Part shown: positions 30,672 to 40,967 of the stretch, one piece after another
How the letters are laid out: each line of letters starts with the position of its first letter
Position numbering within the stretch: position 1 is the first letter of the stretch
NCBI RefSeq assembly: GCF_000219625.1
Contig: NC_018214.1
Span: 2,418,001-2,482,000, forward strand
Direction: 5' to 3'
DNA: 64,000 nt
From: Zymoseptoria tritici IPO323
Taxonomy: Eukaryota; Ascomycota; Dothideomycetes; Mycosphaerellales; Mycosphaerellaceae
Notes under the pieces: generated by a model
Seen by the model: only the letters and a program-made list of their open reading frames with translations
The model's database searches: none
Told to the model about the DNA's origin: nothing
Program-made: the position numbers and the translations under genes

Positions 30672-31697
30672 TCACTCCTTCAAGCTCATCGCCCTAGCCG
30701 TCGACCTCCTCGCGCCCCTCGCGGGAGCGGGTTCCACCACGGGCCTCTCTTCCTCAGCCCACTCCGGCGTTGACTCCACCTCCAAGCGATACCACAACTT
30801 TCCTTTCCGAAACTCTCTCATTCTCCCGACGGTCTCGACTCCCATTCCATCGAAATTCCCATTGATGGCGAGATCATCTCCGCCCGACTTGTTGCGCAGC
30901 TTCCTTGGCACGCGGGTGGGGTGAACGGAAGCCTCCTCGTGAGTGTGAGATTCGGTGGTAGGCAGAATCGAAGACATGGGAGCGCTCTCTTTGGCAATGG
31001 TCGAGCTTGAAGGACTGGCTGAGGCATCGCTGGCGGGGAGCTTATCGGCCGAAGAGAGAGGAGTAGTCAAGTTGCTCTCCACAGCATGACCCAGATCTGG
31101 CACGCCTGTTGCGCCAGCATTGGCAGGGCGTTTTTGAGAGTCCCTCCGAGCAGGCTTCGCAGCTCCGTGCGCTTTCGGAAGTTTCGAGGTTGGGGAAGCT
31201 GCTTTGGACTTCTTCCGCCGCTTCTCCGCCGGCACAGCTTTGGTTGCTTTCACACTCTCTGACGGTCGGCTGCGCTTAATGTTACCAGCGACCTTCTTCT
31301 CGGTGACGAGCGGTTCGAGTGCAACTTCCAGCTCTGCCGAAACGCCGCTATCCCGGCGTGGCTGCTGCGCTAGTTTGAGCTGAGCGTTGAGGATGTCGGC
31401 TTTCCCGCTTGCAAGGTCCTGCGCATCGGCACAATCCGGAGGAGTAAAGCGAGGCTCCAGATGGACAGGCGATTCCTTCATGCTGTTGGCTGCGCGCTCA
31501 GTCATGATACGAGCGCCTGTTGGGTAGGTGGTAGAATGCAGGACGCTGGTGGTTCCTCGTCCATAGAGAAGTCTCCGATATCGTGCGTCATTGTTGAGTG
31601 CCTCGATACTGCTTCGTGGAGGAGGACTGGAGTATGTGATACGAGTTACGGTCGAGTCTGAGCCGCGTGCTTCGTTGTCGCCCTCGACTCTTGACAT
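30672..31697 (-). CDS. Disordered, probably nuclear protein of unknown function, 341 residues
   Basis: Single exon beginning MSRVEGDNEARG. The middle is lysine/arginine-, serine- and proline-rich with NLS-like 'EKRRKKSKAASPTSK'. A more ordered C-terminal segment reads 'PRKLRNKSGGDDLAINGNFD' and 'GRMREFRKGKLWYRLEVEST', followed by an acidic then basic tail ending 'ARAMSLKE'. The aromatic 'KLWYRLEVE' strand is the best candidate for a conserved element. No catalytic motif, membrane span or signal peptide is visible. The length of the open frame and its codon use support a real gene. Confidence 0.65.
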   Translation of the reverse strand: MSRVEGDNEARGSDSTVTRITYSSPPPRSSIEALNNDARYRRLLYGRGTTSVLHSTTYPTGARIMTERAANSMKESPVHLEPRFTPPDCADAQDLASGKADILNAQLKLAQQPRRDSGVSAELEVALEPLVTEKKVAGNIKRSRPSESVKATKAVPAEKRRKKSKAASPTSKLPKAHGAAKPARRDSQKRPANAGATGVPDLGHAVESNLTTPLSSADKLPASDASASPSSSTIAKESAPMSSILPTTESHTHEEASVHPTRVPRKLRNKSGGDDLAINGNFDGMGVETVGRMREFRKGKLWYRLEVESTPEWAEEERPVVEPAPARGARRSTARAMSLKE

Positions 31698-32567
31698 GGT
31701 GATTCTGGGTAGTGTTAGCTATGATTGCGAGGCAAACAAATGGTGAGAGGATAGCGATGACCGCTTGATGACATGGTTTCCACCCATGCACATCACCTCC
31801 ATCGGATGAGATGATACTTACGCGGTCGCCATTGTGCCTGTGTCTTGTTGCTCGTGATGTTGTGGCGATGGGAAGCGGACAACGCGGATGTGGTGAAACA
31901 GGGGTGGCGAATTTTGTCGCAGAGCTTGAACCTTGGAAGTGTGTTTCGCAAGATTCGTCAAGAAACGACTGCAGAAACCAACTCGAAAAGAAGATGTTGT
32001 TTCGATGTGATGGTTGAGAAGAAGAGAAGAAGGACGTGAGATGTTTGTAAAGTACGAAGCCGTTGCCCAAAGCTTGGCGGAACTAAGGGGACAATCACAA
32101 GGAACCTGCATCAATTAGGCCACGAAAAAGTCGCGCAATAGGACAGAGGGGTATCTACGATTGTCGATGAACGAGTGAAGAGTAGATAGTAATAGTTCTA
32201 TGGGCTATCCAATTTTGATAATAACATCGAGTTCTTCGCTGTCCCAACCAGCACGTCATTGGTCCACGATCTGGATGTGGCGGTGCTACACGTACAGTCA
32301 TGCTTGATCAGGCTGTACGTGTGCGCAATACCGTATCCGTAATAAGTCCGATGCTCCAACTGCTTTTCCAAGATCCATAAGCAAAGAAAGATGTGCGTCC
32401 ATCAACATGTTTAAAATTCCTGGCCATCTTTCCATCATTACAAACCAGACCAGCCGCTGGCCTTCAGAAGAAGGACGCCATCATGGCATCGCGACAGCTC
32501 AATCGCACGCGACGACAGAAGACGGATCCCAATAAAGTCCAATCACCACCACACCGGTGTAGTCCAT
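31698..32567. other. Gene-free interval, about 870 bases
   Basis: Between two minus-strand genes. Short frames at 31588-32114 on the minus strand have no recognisable content; an unrecognised upstream exon of the 341-residue protein cannot be excluded. Confidence 0.35.
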
Positions 32568-34565
32568 TCAAACAAGACCTACGTCGTGCGGACCATCAGC
32601 CGTCTCGACGCCTCGCATGAGGTCAAGCTTCATCCATCGATTCAAGCCCTTCCCACTGAAGCCCCAGTCACGTCGTCTAGGCTTGAAGAATCGAGCTGGC
32701 AAGCCCTCCCAAGCCCAAAGCTCATCGTGCACCATTAAGTCTTCACTGGGGCCTTTCGCTTCCGGAAGCTGTAACGAGCCCAAAGAAGGGAGATCCGGGA
32801 AGGTTTGCGGTCCCGATGCTCTAGCGTTCCCGACGTACAATGTGCCAGTCGACAACCCGCGCATGGGGGCGAGGTTGAGTTGATTGGCGGAGTAGTAGTC
32901 CGAAGCTGATGAACTTTCCTGCGTTGCATTAGGCAGGGCAGGACGATCAAACTTGACTTTCAGTCTCTGCCCCTCGGTAGCATTTGCGAGGGTGGGCCTG
33001 TCGTCGGGAAGCGGAGGTAGAGTAGCTGTGCGCCCCAGGAACGGCGTGGACTGCTGGTAGTTGCCCACCCCATTTGGCGACGCGAGTGTGTTCTGGCCGA
33101 GCGGAGGTAGAGTAGATGTGCGGCCGAAGAACGGCGTGGGCTGCTGATATTTGTGTGCTCCATCCGACGATGCGAGTGTGTTCTGGTCGATGGCACCGCC
33201 CGAGCCAGTGGTGACGGGTCCCGGTCCGTGCTGCTGCACCCACTTGTTGCTTGAACGATGGGCATTCTCGGCAGCGAACTTGCGTAGAAACACGAGCTTC
33301 CCCGAGGTGAGATCTTTCAGGTCCGATTTTCCTAGAGCGAACGGAGTTCCTGCCAAAGCACTTTTGTCACCAAATTGTCGCAGGAGCTCCGCGTCAGTAT
33401 CTTGCGAGTCATCAGAGCGTGGAAAGAGCGTCTTGCCGTCCGAATGAGTGGAGGCAGAGTGTGGGCGCTCCGATGAGGACCCAGTCTGGTTTGGGTAGAT
33501 TTTCTCATCGTTCGAAGAAGGGCCGGTATGCATGTGTCTCGACGTGGACTGAAGTCGATCATGGCCAAGGAGTTCTCCGATAGTGATGCGTGAAGGAGTA
33601 TTTGCAAAAGTGTGGACTGGCGGAAGCTGATCACGGGTAAGCAGCCGATTGACTGTTATTCGCGAGACATCGGTGGGCGCTGCGGGTTCCTTGGGTTGTC
33701 CTGGTTGTACCGCGTGGGTTAAGCCAGGAACCGGATCCAGCTCTGGCTGAGCTTGGAAGCTTGTCCGCTCATGTACGGTATGCTCGATGTGCATATTGGG
33801 AGTCGAGAATGAGCCGAATGAGCCATTCTTGCGTGCAGCATTGTCGAAAGGTTGAGCTGTGTGGACGGGCATTCGATTGATGGGCGTGAACTTTGGTCCG
33901 GCGTCAAAATCTGGTACCACACGATGACGCTCGAGCTCTGGGTCCATTCGAGCACGGCCTGAGCTTGTGTATTTCTTGGGTGATGGGACTTGAGTCTCTT
34001 GATATGAGAGCTCGTCTGTGCCTGATCGCTTGCGTTTGCTTGCTTCAAGGTTGATTGTAGGCTGGTTATCAGGCCATGCTCCTTGTTCAAGGCCCCTAGG
34101 CGTCAAGTTCGGCAGCGACGATGTCAACTCTTGGACTGACATCCAGGGTGTTATCGAGTCTGCACGACGTCCAACGTTGTTATGTCCTTGCACATCGCGG
34201 CCATCGCCTTTCTTCAACTCCAGAACCTCGAGTTCGACTTCGTCCAACTTGTATACCTTCAAGCCTATCAAGGTCTTCTCATTTTTTGATCGCTTTTCGT
34301 AAATGGCGAACTCTTCTCCAAACATGTATCGGGGTGAGATCATGTTCTTAGTCTCCACCACGACGGATGATGCAACGCGTAGAACGACTTTGCGATTTCC
34401 GTGGCCATCGAGCGTGCTCGACCAGAATACGTCGCCGCGAGCGCTGCTGCTCTGTACGATGGAAGAATGCGGAGGTGTGAGGATGTGGGACGTTGATATT
34501 ACGGGTCGGTAATCCATGCTTGCGGTCGCGATGCGCTGATAGGGGATGTAATCAAGTAATGACAA
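32568..34565 (-). CDS. Uncharacterised 665-residue protein with an internal 30-residue duplication
   Basis: Single exon. Residues about 1-115 look folded ('MDYRPVISTSHILTPPHSSI', 'VVLRVASSVVVETKNMIS', 'FGEEFAIYEK', 'TLIGLKVYKLDEVELEVLEL'), suggesting a small beta-rich domain. The rest is disordered, S/T/P-rich, with a basic NLS-like 'EASKRKRSGTDE'. A perfect-length 90-bp duplication at 33007-33186 encodes two copies of a unit starting 'QNTLAS' and ending 'LPPL'. The C-terminus is ordered again ('ELWAWEGLPARFFKPRRRDW'). I do not recognise the family, and no catalytic motif is seen. Confidence 0.65.
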   Translation of the reverse strand: MSLLDYIPYQRIATASMDYRPVISTSHILTPPHSSIVQSSSARGDVFWSSTLDGHGNRKVVLRVASSVVVETKNMISPRYMFGEEFAIYEKRSKNEKTLIGLKVYKLDEVELEVLELKKGDGRDVQGHNNVGRRADSITPWMSVQELTSSLPNLTPRGLEQGAWPDNQPTINLEASKRKRSGTDELSYQETQVPSPKKYTSSGRARMDPELERHRVVPDFDAGPKFTPINRMPVHTAQPFDNAARKNGSFGSFSTPNMHIEHTVHERTSFQAQPELDPVPGLTHAVQPGQPKEPAAPTDVSRITVNRLLTRDQLPPVHTFANTPSRITIGELLGHDRLQSTSRHMHTGPSSNDEKIYPNQTGSSSERPHSASTHSDGKTLFPRSDDSQDTDAELLRQFGDKSALAGTPFALGKSDLKDLTSGKLVFLRKFAAENAHRSSNKWVQQHGPGPVTTGSGGAIDQNTLASSDGAHKYQQPTPFFGRTSTLPPLGQNTLASPNGVGNYQQSTPFLGRTATLPPLPDDRPTLANATEGQRLKVKFDRPALPNATQESSSASDYYSANQLNLAPMRGLSTGTLYVGNARASGPQTFPDLPSLGSLQLPEAKGPSEDLMVHDELWAWEGLPARFFKPRRRDWGFSGKGLNRWMKLDLMRGVETADGPHDVGLV
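33007..33186 (-). repeat. In-frame 90-bp tandem duplication
   Basis: Two adjacent 90-base copies (33007-33096 and 33097-33186) within the 665-residue gene. The encoded 30-residue units match at about two thirds of positions, so the duplication is not recent. Confidence 0.75.
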
Positions 34566-34792
34566 TTGTGTGAGATTTTTACACTGCTTCGTGCGAAGTG
34601 TGTGTGCAGGTCGGTGTGAATTGGAGCAGTTGCGGACCTACCGCTTTTCAAGGTCGTTTGGACGGCTGCCATTTTTTCTCGACTAATCGATAAGCAGGAC
34701 CCTACTTAGGTCCAGACAGAGTTCCTCTCCAAGGAGTCACCATTGGGACGTCCCGTGGATGCGATTGTTGGTCCTCGCCAAGCATATTCACT

Positions 34793-35272
34793 TCACTCCC
34801 ACAGATCCTTTTCGTAACCCTCTGTGAGCTCCTTGTCCTCTCCGTATCTGAATGATTGGAAGGTCAGCATGAACTAGTATATAAAGTGGACTATGTCCAC
34901 GACTTACTTCTCCTGCCACTTTTGGAATCCTCCTTCCAAAACATAGACTTTCTGCTTCCCGTCCTGCTTCTTGAGGTCTCCCAGCACAGCATCACGTTCC
35001 CTCAGATATCTCAACGCACTGGATGGACCTCTCTGCTGAGATAATGTACAGTGAAAAACCACAGTCTCCTCGTCCTTGAGCGTGCGGATCAATTCTGGCA
35101 TGCGATAATCGTGCTCGTTCACTGGAACGTGTTTGCAGCCGAGAATGTGCCCGCCAATATAGTCATTGTCGCGGACGTCGACAATGGTCAAATTTGGAGT
35201 TTTCGACTTGAGTAGTGTGGCGAGCTCTTCGCGCGAGATGCGAGGCAGGTTGGGAATGGTGTACGTGGACAT
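34793..35272 (-). CDS. Rhodanese-fold phosphatase of the Cdc25/Ych1/Ibp1 group
   Basis: Two exons, 34908-35272 and 34793-34847, give 139 residues. A single rhodanese domain: 'LTIVDVRDNDYIGGHILGCK' followed by the active-site loop 'VVFHCTLSQQRGPSSA' with Cys75. The HC-x2-S-x2-RGP form of the loop is that of Cdc25-like phosphatases and arsenate reductases (yeast Ych1 and Acr2, fission yeast Ibp1) rather than sulfurtransferases. It may dephosphorylate small substrates or reduce arsenate; no arsenic genes are adjacent. The intron splits a lysine codon (phase 2). The start was chosen because residues from Met1 align to the domain; an upstream ATG would add an unlikely leader. Confidence 0.86.
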
Positions 35273-35670
35273 ATTGTGGACCAGATGAAGGTGACTGGAT
35301 GAAGGTGAGGGTTTTCCGATCGAGAGTCTTTTGCTGAGAAGCTTTTGCAGGCGAGTGGAGAATGTCTGATAACCCAAATGACGGACGTTTAGATGGCTTG
35401 ATGGATATATCGACATTTATTGATGGCCTTGTGTTTGTCCGAGTTTCGGTTGGGACGCGTAAGATCCGTGCGAGTCGACTTGTGGCCAACTTGTCAAGAC
35501 TTCTGTCACACTTCAAAGATGGATTCATTGAGCAGAGTATATCACACCGACACGAAGCATCAGTACAGCGATCCGAAGCTCTTTTCAGAGATGATGTCTC
35601 TGGAATCCAGCAGTACATTCCTAAATAAGTTCCGCCAAGCTACCGCCTATCATATCCATCGTCCAAGACC
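35273..35670. other. Intergenic, about 400 bases
   Basis: Promoter of the phosphatase gene and 3' flank of the RidA gene. No other feature seen. Confidence 0.4.
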
Positions 35671-36168
35671 TTATTTCGCTGGCACAATCGCCCAAGTCTC
35701 AATCTCATACATCAAGCCCGGTCCGGCAAGTCTCTGTACTGGCAACATTGCACTCGCTGGTCGGAAGTCGCTTCCCAGCCAATCGATGAAGACTTTCGCT
35801 GGATTTTGCTTTTCATGGTCGAAGTCCACAACGTGATGAGTGACCTTGAAGATGTCTCGCTTGGTGGCACCCGCAGCTTTGAGGCCTGTGAATCGCCATT
35901 AGCAAAGCATCTTGGAACGTGTCCTCATCGTGCAACCCAAGCTGTCTAGGGACTTGTACTCACAGTTCTCAAGATTCTGCAATGCCAATCGAACCTGGTC
36001 TTCGAACCCTGTCGGAACGGGATCCGAAGGGTTCGGCTGAATGGCTAGTTGTCCGGTGATGGCCACCAGCTTGTCGCCTGGCTGGAAAGTGAAGGTGTTG
36101 ACCTGGGAAAACTGAGGTTGTGGCTCGGGAATGTTCGGCGGATTGATTGTGGTGGACTGGCGAGACAT
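35671..36168 (-). CDS. RidA/YjgF/YER057c/UK114-family protein
   Basis: Two exons, 35964-36168 and 35671-35885, give 139 residues. The single RidA fold is seen in 'FQPGDKLVAITGQLAIQPNP', 'FEDQVRLALQNLENCLKAAG', 'VTHHVVDFD' and 'PASAMLPVQRLAGPGLMYEI'. Family members hydrolyse reactive enamines and imines released by PLP enzymes, or have related roles; this copy diverges from the canonical RidA group, so the substrate is open. No mitochondrial presequence or PTS1 is obvious. The intron interrupts a cysteine codon (phase 1). Confidence 0.85.
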
Positions 36169-36499
36169 CTTAGATTGTGCGGTTGATGAGACGCAGCGTT
36201 GCGACTCTTTCGAATGCTATCGTGGGAATGAGAAGTGATGGAAATGATGGAGAGGGCATGAAAGTGTAGCTGCTCTTGAACAAGAGTATAGCATGGAGCT
36301 GCAACGATTAAGTTAGAATCTACGTCAGCGGGGCCGACCTCAACTTTTGGCTCTTCCCAGGTTGTTGCTTCCTTTTGAAGCCAGTTCGAAGGCCTCCAGA
36401 CGTTGGCATGCATGCATCGCGAAGAGTAACGCGTATGCTCTCGATTCATGGATGTTCATGTCGACCAGTCGCAAATCTCAGAGCTTGCGGACCATGGTA

Positions 36500-36946
36500 T
36501 TAACCTCGCCCGAGGCAATCTCGCCTTGGAGAAAATCCTTGCTGCAACTCTATGCAGAGATTGCTCCTAAGACGGCAAAAGAGAATGTGTGCCTGCAGTT
36601 TCAAGTGCCATGACGAAGAAATCTGCTCCAGTCTTGCAAATGCATTGTCGTCTTGAACACTGAAGTGTGCCTTCAGTTTGCGATCAGAGCCGTGTCCCTT
36701 GACTCGCTCATCCAATAGCCTCACTCCACTTTCAATTAGTGCAAGCGTATGCTGTGCAGTAGCCGGTAGAGGATTCGTATGTTCGGGTGTGTAGAGAAGA
36801 GGTGAGGTCTCTGCTGGAAGAAAGGACATCCATGTCCAAGCCGCGGAACGGAGAGCAGTCCGCCGTCTCCACAGAGCTCCACTGACGCGCGCGTCAGGGT
36901 CGACATCCGCCAAAATCTCCAGCTTCAATTCACTTTCACTTTCCAT
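36500..36946 (-). CDS. Possible small protein, 148 residues, divergent from MCD4
   Basis: Open frame from an ATG at 36946 ([14 protein letters not shown]). The first about 100 residues look protein-like, with alternating helical and polar blocks ('[20 protein letters not shown]', '[20 protein letters not shown]', '[15 protein letters not shown]'). The end of the frame loses this character, so an intron near 36620 may lead to a different tail. No known domain. It lies only about 30 bases upstream of the MCD4 start on the opposite strand. Confidence 0.38.
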   Translation of the reverse strand: MESESELKLEILADVDPDARVSGALWRRRTALRSAAWTWMSFLPAETSPLLYTPEHTNPLPATAQHTLALIESGVRLLDERVKGHGSDRKLKAHFSVQDDNAFARLEQISSSWHLKLQAHILFCRLRSNLCIELQQGFSPRRDCLGRG

Positions 36947-36977
36947 CCCACCACACTCGTTTACTGCCTCGCCCACC

Positions 36978-39900
36978 ATGGCGCGACTCGGGCACAGGGG
37001 ATTCCTGGGCATTGCGGTCTTGTTCCACTTGATTTACATCTACTCGATCTTCGACATCTACTTCGTCAGTCCCATCGTCCGGGGCATGCGAAGTCATGCC
37101 GTGGATGCGCCAGAAGCTCCAGCGAAGCGATTAGTGTTATATGTCGGTATGTACAAGGACCGCTCACTGCTCGGCTCATGTCAACAGTCAATCTGATCGC
37201 TCTCCTCCCCAGGCGACGGTCTCCGCGCCGACAAAGCATTCCAATACTTCCCTGATCCATCAAGGTCCACGAACGATACTTCAGCGCAACAGCCAGGCCC
37301 GTTGGCCCCTTTTTTACGATCGCGAGTCCTCGAACACGGCACATTCGGAGTGTCGCACACTCGTGTGCCTACCGAATCCAGACCCGGACATGTCGCTCTT
37401 ATCGCAGGGTTGTACGAAGATGTCGCAGCAGTCACGACAGGATGGAAAATGAACCCAGTCAATTTCGACAGTGTATTCAACAGGAGTCGGCATACATGGA
37501 GTTGGGGAAGTCCGGACATTCTGCCAATGTTTTCCACCGGTGCGGTGCCAGGAAGAGTTACGGATGCTACATATGGTCATGAGTTCGAGGACTTCAGCAA
37601 AGATGCATTGGAGTTGGACTATTGGGTTTTTGACAGGGTCAAGCAGTTGTTCAAGGATGCCGAAATGGATGCGGAACTCAATGCACAGTTGAGACAGGAC
37701 AAGCTGGTGTTCTTCCTACACTTGCTCGGCTTGGACACCAACGGTCATGCGTATCGTCCTTACTCCCAAGAATACCTTCACAACATACAAATCGTGGACC
37801 AAGGTGTGAAGGAGATCACAGAGCTTATCGAGAAGTTCTATGGAGATGATCAGACGGCTTTCGTATTCACCGCAGACCACGGTATGAGCGATTGGGGCAG
37901 TCATGGAGACGGACATCCGGATAACACACGCACCCCTCTTATCACATGGGGATCGGGGATTGCTAAGCCGGTGACTGTCAGCAACGGCAAGGCTCCTGGA
38001 CATGAGGACCAATTCTCTCACGACTGGCATCTGGACCACGTCAAGCGAAATGATGTTCATCAGGCCGACGTCGCAGCTTTAATGGCGTACCTGGTAGGTC
38101 TGGAATTCCCCGTCAATTCCGTTGGAGAGCTACCGTTGCCCTTTCTCGATGCCAGTGATGAGGAGAAGGCGAAAGCACTCTTGACCAATGCCAAGGAGAT
38201 CTTGGAGATGTATCACGTCAAAGAGCGCGAAAAGAAAGCCACGGTCTTTCAGTACAAGCCCTACTCGGGATTCGCTGATGCCGAACACAGTGTGGACAGC
38301 CGGCTGAAAGCCATTCAGCGACTGATCGATGCAGGCGACTTCAAGCAAGCGATCAACCAGACCGACGAGCTCATTCAGCTCGGCCTCCGTGGACTTCGAT
38401 ATCTGCAGACTTATGCATGGCTCTTCCTTCGAACTTTGGTTACAGCAGGCTATCTGGGCTGGATCGCTTTCTGTTTCACGACTGCCATCGATCTACACAT
38501 GCTCGAAGGAAAGATTGAAGCCTCCAGGCCGACTGCCGGCATCATTGCTTTCTCCTCGATCTTGGTAGGACTTTTCAGTCTGCTCCTCGTTCAGGACTCG
38601 CCGATAACATACTATGTCTATGCCATCTTCCCAGTCATGTTCTGGGAGGAAGTCTTCGCGCGTCGACAAGCGTTGGTCCAAGGCCGAAAGAAGCTCTTGT
38701 CGAAGGTCGGGAAGCGAGATGTTACCAAACTGGCGCTCAACGCTGTCGCCTATGTCGCCATGCTGGAAGTCATGGTGCAAAGCTATTATCACCGCGAGAT
38801 CTACACGATCAGCTACATTCTGGCGATTGCATGGCCGTTCTTTTACGGCTCAGAATTTGTCAAGAAGAACGCCTTGCTGTGTGGAACGTGGGCAGCAGCC
38901 TGTGCGGCAATGAGTGTGTTCACCTTGCTGCCGGCGTTGAAAATTGAGGATTCAAACCTGATGTACGTTGTTCAATCTTGCTAGCGCGGATCCGACTGAC
39001 CAATGCGAACAGCCAAGTTGGTGGGTTCTTGATCCTCATGGTCGGTGTGCTATACATTGCATTCGAGAAGCATCTGCTTGTCAAGACTGCGCCGAAAGGC
39101 AATGACAAGGCAGTGGGCATTGCAGATGATGGCCTTTCAAGGGCGCTTCTCGGAGTTCAAGTAAGTTCACTTCGTAAATGAGATGTCTTAAATTTGCTGA
39201 CAACCGCAGGTGGGTCTGGTCGCGCTGGCCATGATTGTGACACGATCGAGTGTGACTTCTCTCCAAGCAAAGAAGGGACTGCCGCTCGGAACGCAAGTGG
39301 TCGGCTGGTTTACTCTCGGTAAGTGCATTTCGATTCCCGTCCTTTCTGCGTCTAGTTCATGTTTCGATGCGTTTTCCACCTCTCGCAACTACGAGATAAT
39401 CCCCGGAGCTGGTTCAGTATATTCAACGACTTCTTCTGGCTTCCGTCGAACATTTCTACCATCGCTAGATCTTCCACATCGATGCATATCTACGCGGACC
39501 GCAAGGAGGATGTCGACCGAGTGCTGGAAATTATCGAGCATCCGCTGGACAACTTTCGCCGCCTCTCGATCACACAGCAGATGGTACTGGTCCTTTGCTT
39601 TTGCACCATCTATGTAATATTGTTCGCCGTTGGCCTTGTGCTGGAACTCTGCTGGAGAATACCTCGAAAGTGCTTCAGGATTGGACGAAACCCCTTGCGC
39701 ATCGCTGTCAAAGAGGAGGATTGGTGGTCACTCTTCGTCAAGGCTCCGGCAGAGCGAAAACTCCTGATGATCTTGCTGCAACACGAAGTCAAGACCTCAA
39801 CCGTCTCAATCGAAAGGAAGCCATCGATGTCCAATTCGAAGCACTCCACCGGAAGTGGATCGTCATGGTCCGCGAAGTCCATCTTCTCCCGGATGTCGTT

Positions 39901-40967
39901 CAGCTCAAAGCACGATGCCAAACCGTTGCTACCAGTCCGAGCAACTGGCGTGGTTGGGCCGGATGCCCAACTATGATCGCGTGTCCGTGCGAAATGGTCG
40001 TCGACACGGATTCTTGTGCTTGATTGTTCATCATGCTTTTTGCTTTGTAGACATTCTGTAGCATGGCTAATACTTCGCAGTCGCTTCGCTCACCGTCCCA
40101 TTCCTTCACGCCCTCCGGCCACGCGACCACTTCCTCCACCGCTTGGCCATCATTTTCCTGGCCTTCGGTCCCACATTCATCATCCTCACCATCTCTTACG
40201 AGGGTCTATTCTACTTCGCCATTGCGACGACCCTCATCTCCTGGGTGCGACTGGAGCACCGCATTCATCAGAAGTCTTTTGGTGCCCTCCCGTCGACACC
40301 GAACAAACAAAACGGCATGCCGAAGGATCTCGGGTCACCTCTTCAACCTGCTCTGCTCGCTGCTCAGGCTCGCGAGTCCTCTTCATCATACCGCGCCCTC
40401 ACTCTTTCCGACGCCCGCATTTGTCTATTCTTCCTCTTCATCCTCCAGTCCGCCTTCTTTTCCACCGGCAACATCGCCTCCGTCTCGTCCTTCTCCCTTG
40501 ATGCGGTCTACCGTCTAATCCCCATCTTCGACCCGTTCTCACAAGGCGCGCTCTTGATTCTCAAACTCCTCGCTCCCTTCGCTCTGGTCTCGGCAAACCT
40601 CGGAATTCTGACGAAACGACTACGCCTACGGGGTGGAAGCCTGTTCGCCGTGGTCATGGGCATCGGCGACTATCTTACTCTTCGCTTCTTCTGGGAAGTC
40701 AGAGATGAGGGCAGTTGGCTGGAGATTGGAGAAAGCATCAGCATGTTTGTCATTGCGAGTGTGTTGTGTGTTTTCGTCGCAGGTCTGGAGGCGCTGAGCG
40801 AGCTACTGGTCAGAGGCGTGGAGTTTAGGGAGGTCGTGGAAAAGGTTGAGAGCGTGAAGGATGAGGTCGTAGGTCAAGTTGCGAACGGAACGGCTGCGGT
40901 GAACAAGACGATCAAGGCCAATGGGAATGGCAGCGCGAGTGGCAAAGGTGGAAAAAAGCGAAGGTGA
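36978..40967 (+). CDS. MCD4: GPI ethanolamine-phosphate transferase 1 (MCD4/PIG-N)
   Basis: Five exons: 36978-37146, 37213-38962, 39013-39160, 39210-39318 and 40081-40967, giving 1020 residues. After an N-terminal signal anchor comes an alkaline-phosphatase-fold luminal domain: '[19 protein letters not shown]', '[20 protein letters not shown]' (with the nucleophile Thr), '[14 protein letters not shown]' and '[20 protein letters not shown]' with metal ligands. Many membrane spans follow. Mcd4 adds ethanolamine phosphate to the first mannose of GPI precursors in the ER. The last intron (39319-40080) is 762 bases, more than ten times its neighbours, and contains a separate open frame. Continuity is secured by homology: 'WFTLV' resumes as '[20 protein letters not shown]'. 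Confidence 0.92.
39359..39976 (+). CDS. 205-residue reading frame nested inside the last MCD4 intron
   Basis: The open frame starts 40 bases after the intron's donor site and ends about 100 bases before its acceptor. The product has a polar N-terminus, '[20 protein letters not shown]', a strong membrane helix ('[20 protein letters not shown]'), a basic '[17 protein letters not shown]' segment just after it, and a serine-rich basic tail. Codon choice resembles real genes in the window. It is out of frame with MCD4, so retention would truncate that protein. I do not recognise the family. It may be an independent nested gene encoding a single-span membrane protein. Confidence 0.5.
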   Translation: MFRCVFHLSQLRDNPRSWFSIFNDFFWLPSNISTIARSSTSMHIYADRKEDVDRVLEIIEHPLDNFRRLSITQQMVLVLCFCTIYVILFAVGLVLELCWRIPRKCFRIGRNPLRIAVKEEDWWSLFVKAPAERKLLMILLQHEVKTSTVSIERKPSMSNSKHSTGSGSSWSAKSIFSRMSFSSKHDAKPLLPVRATGVVGPDAQL

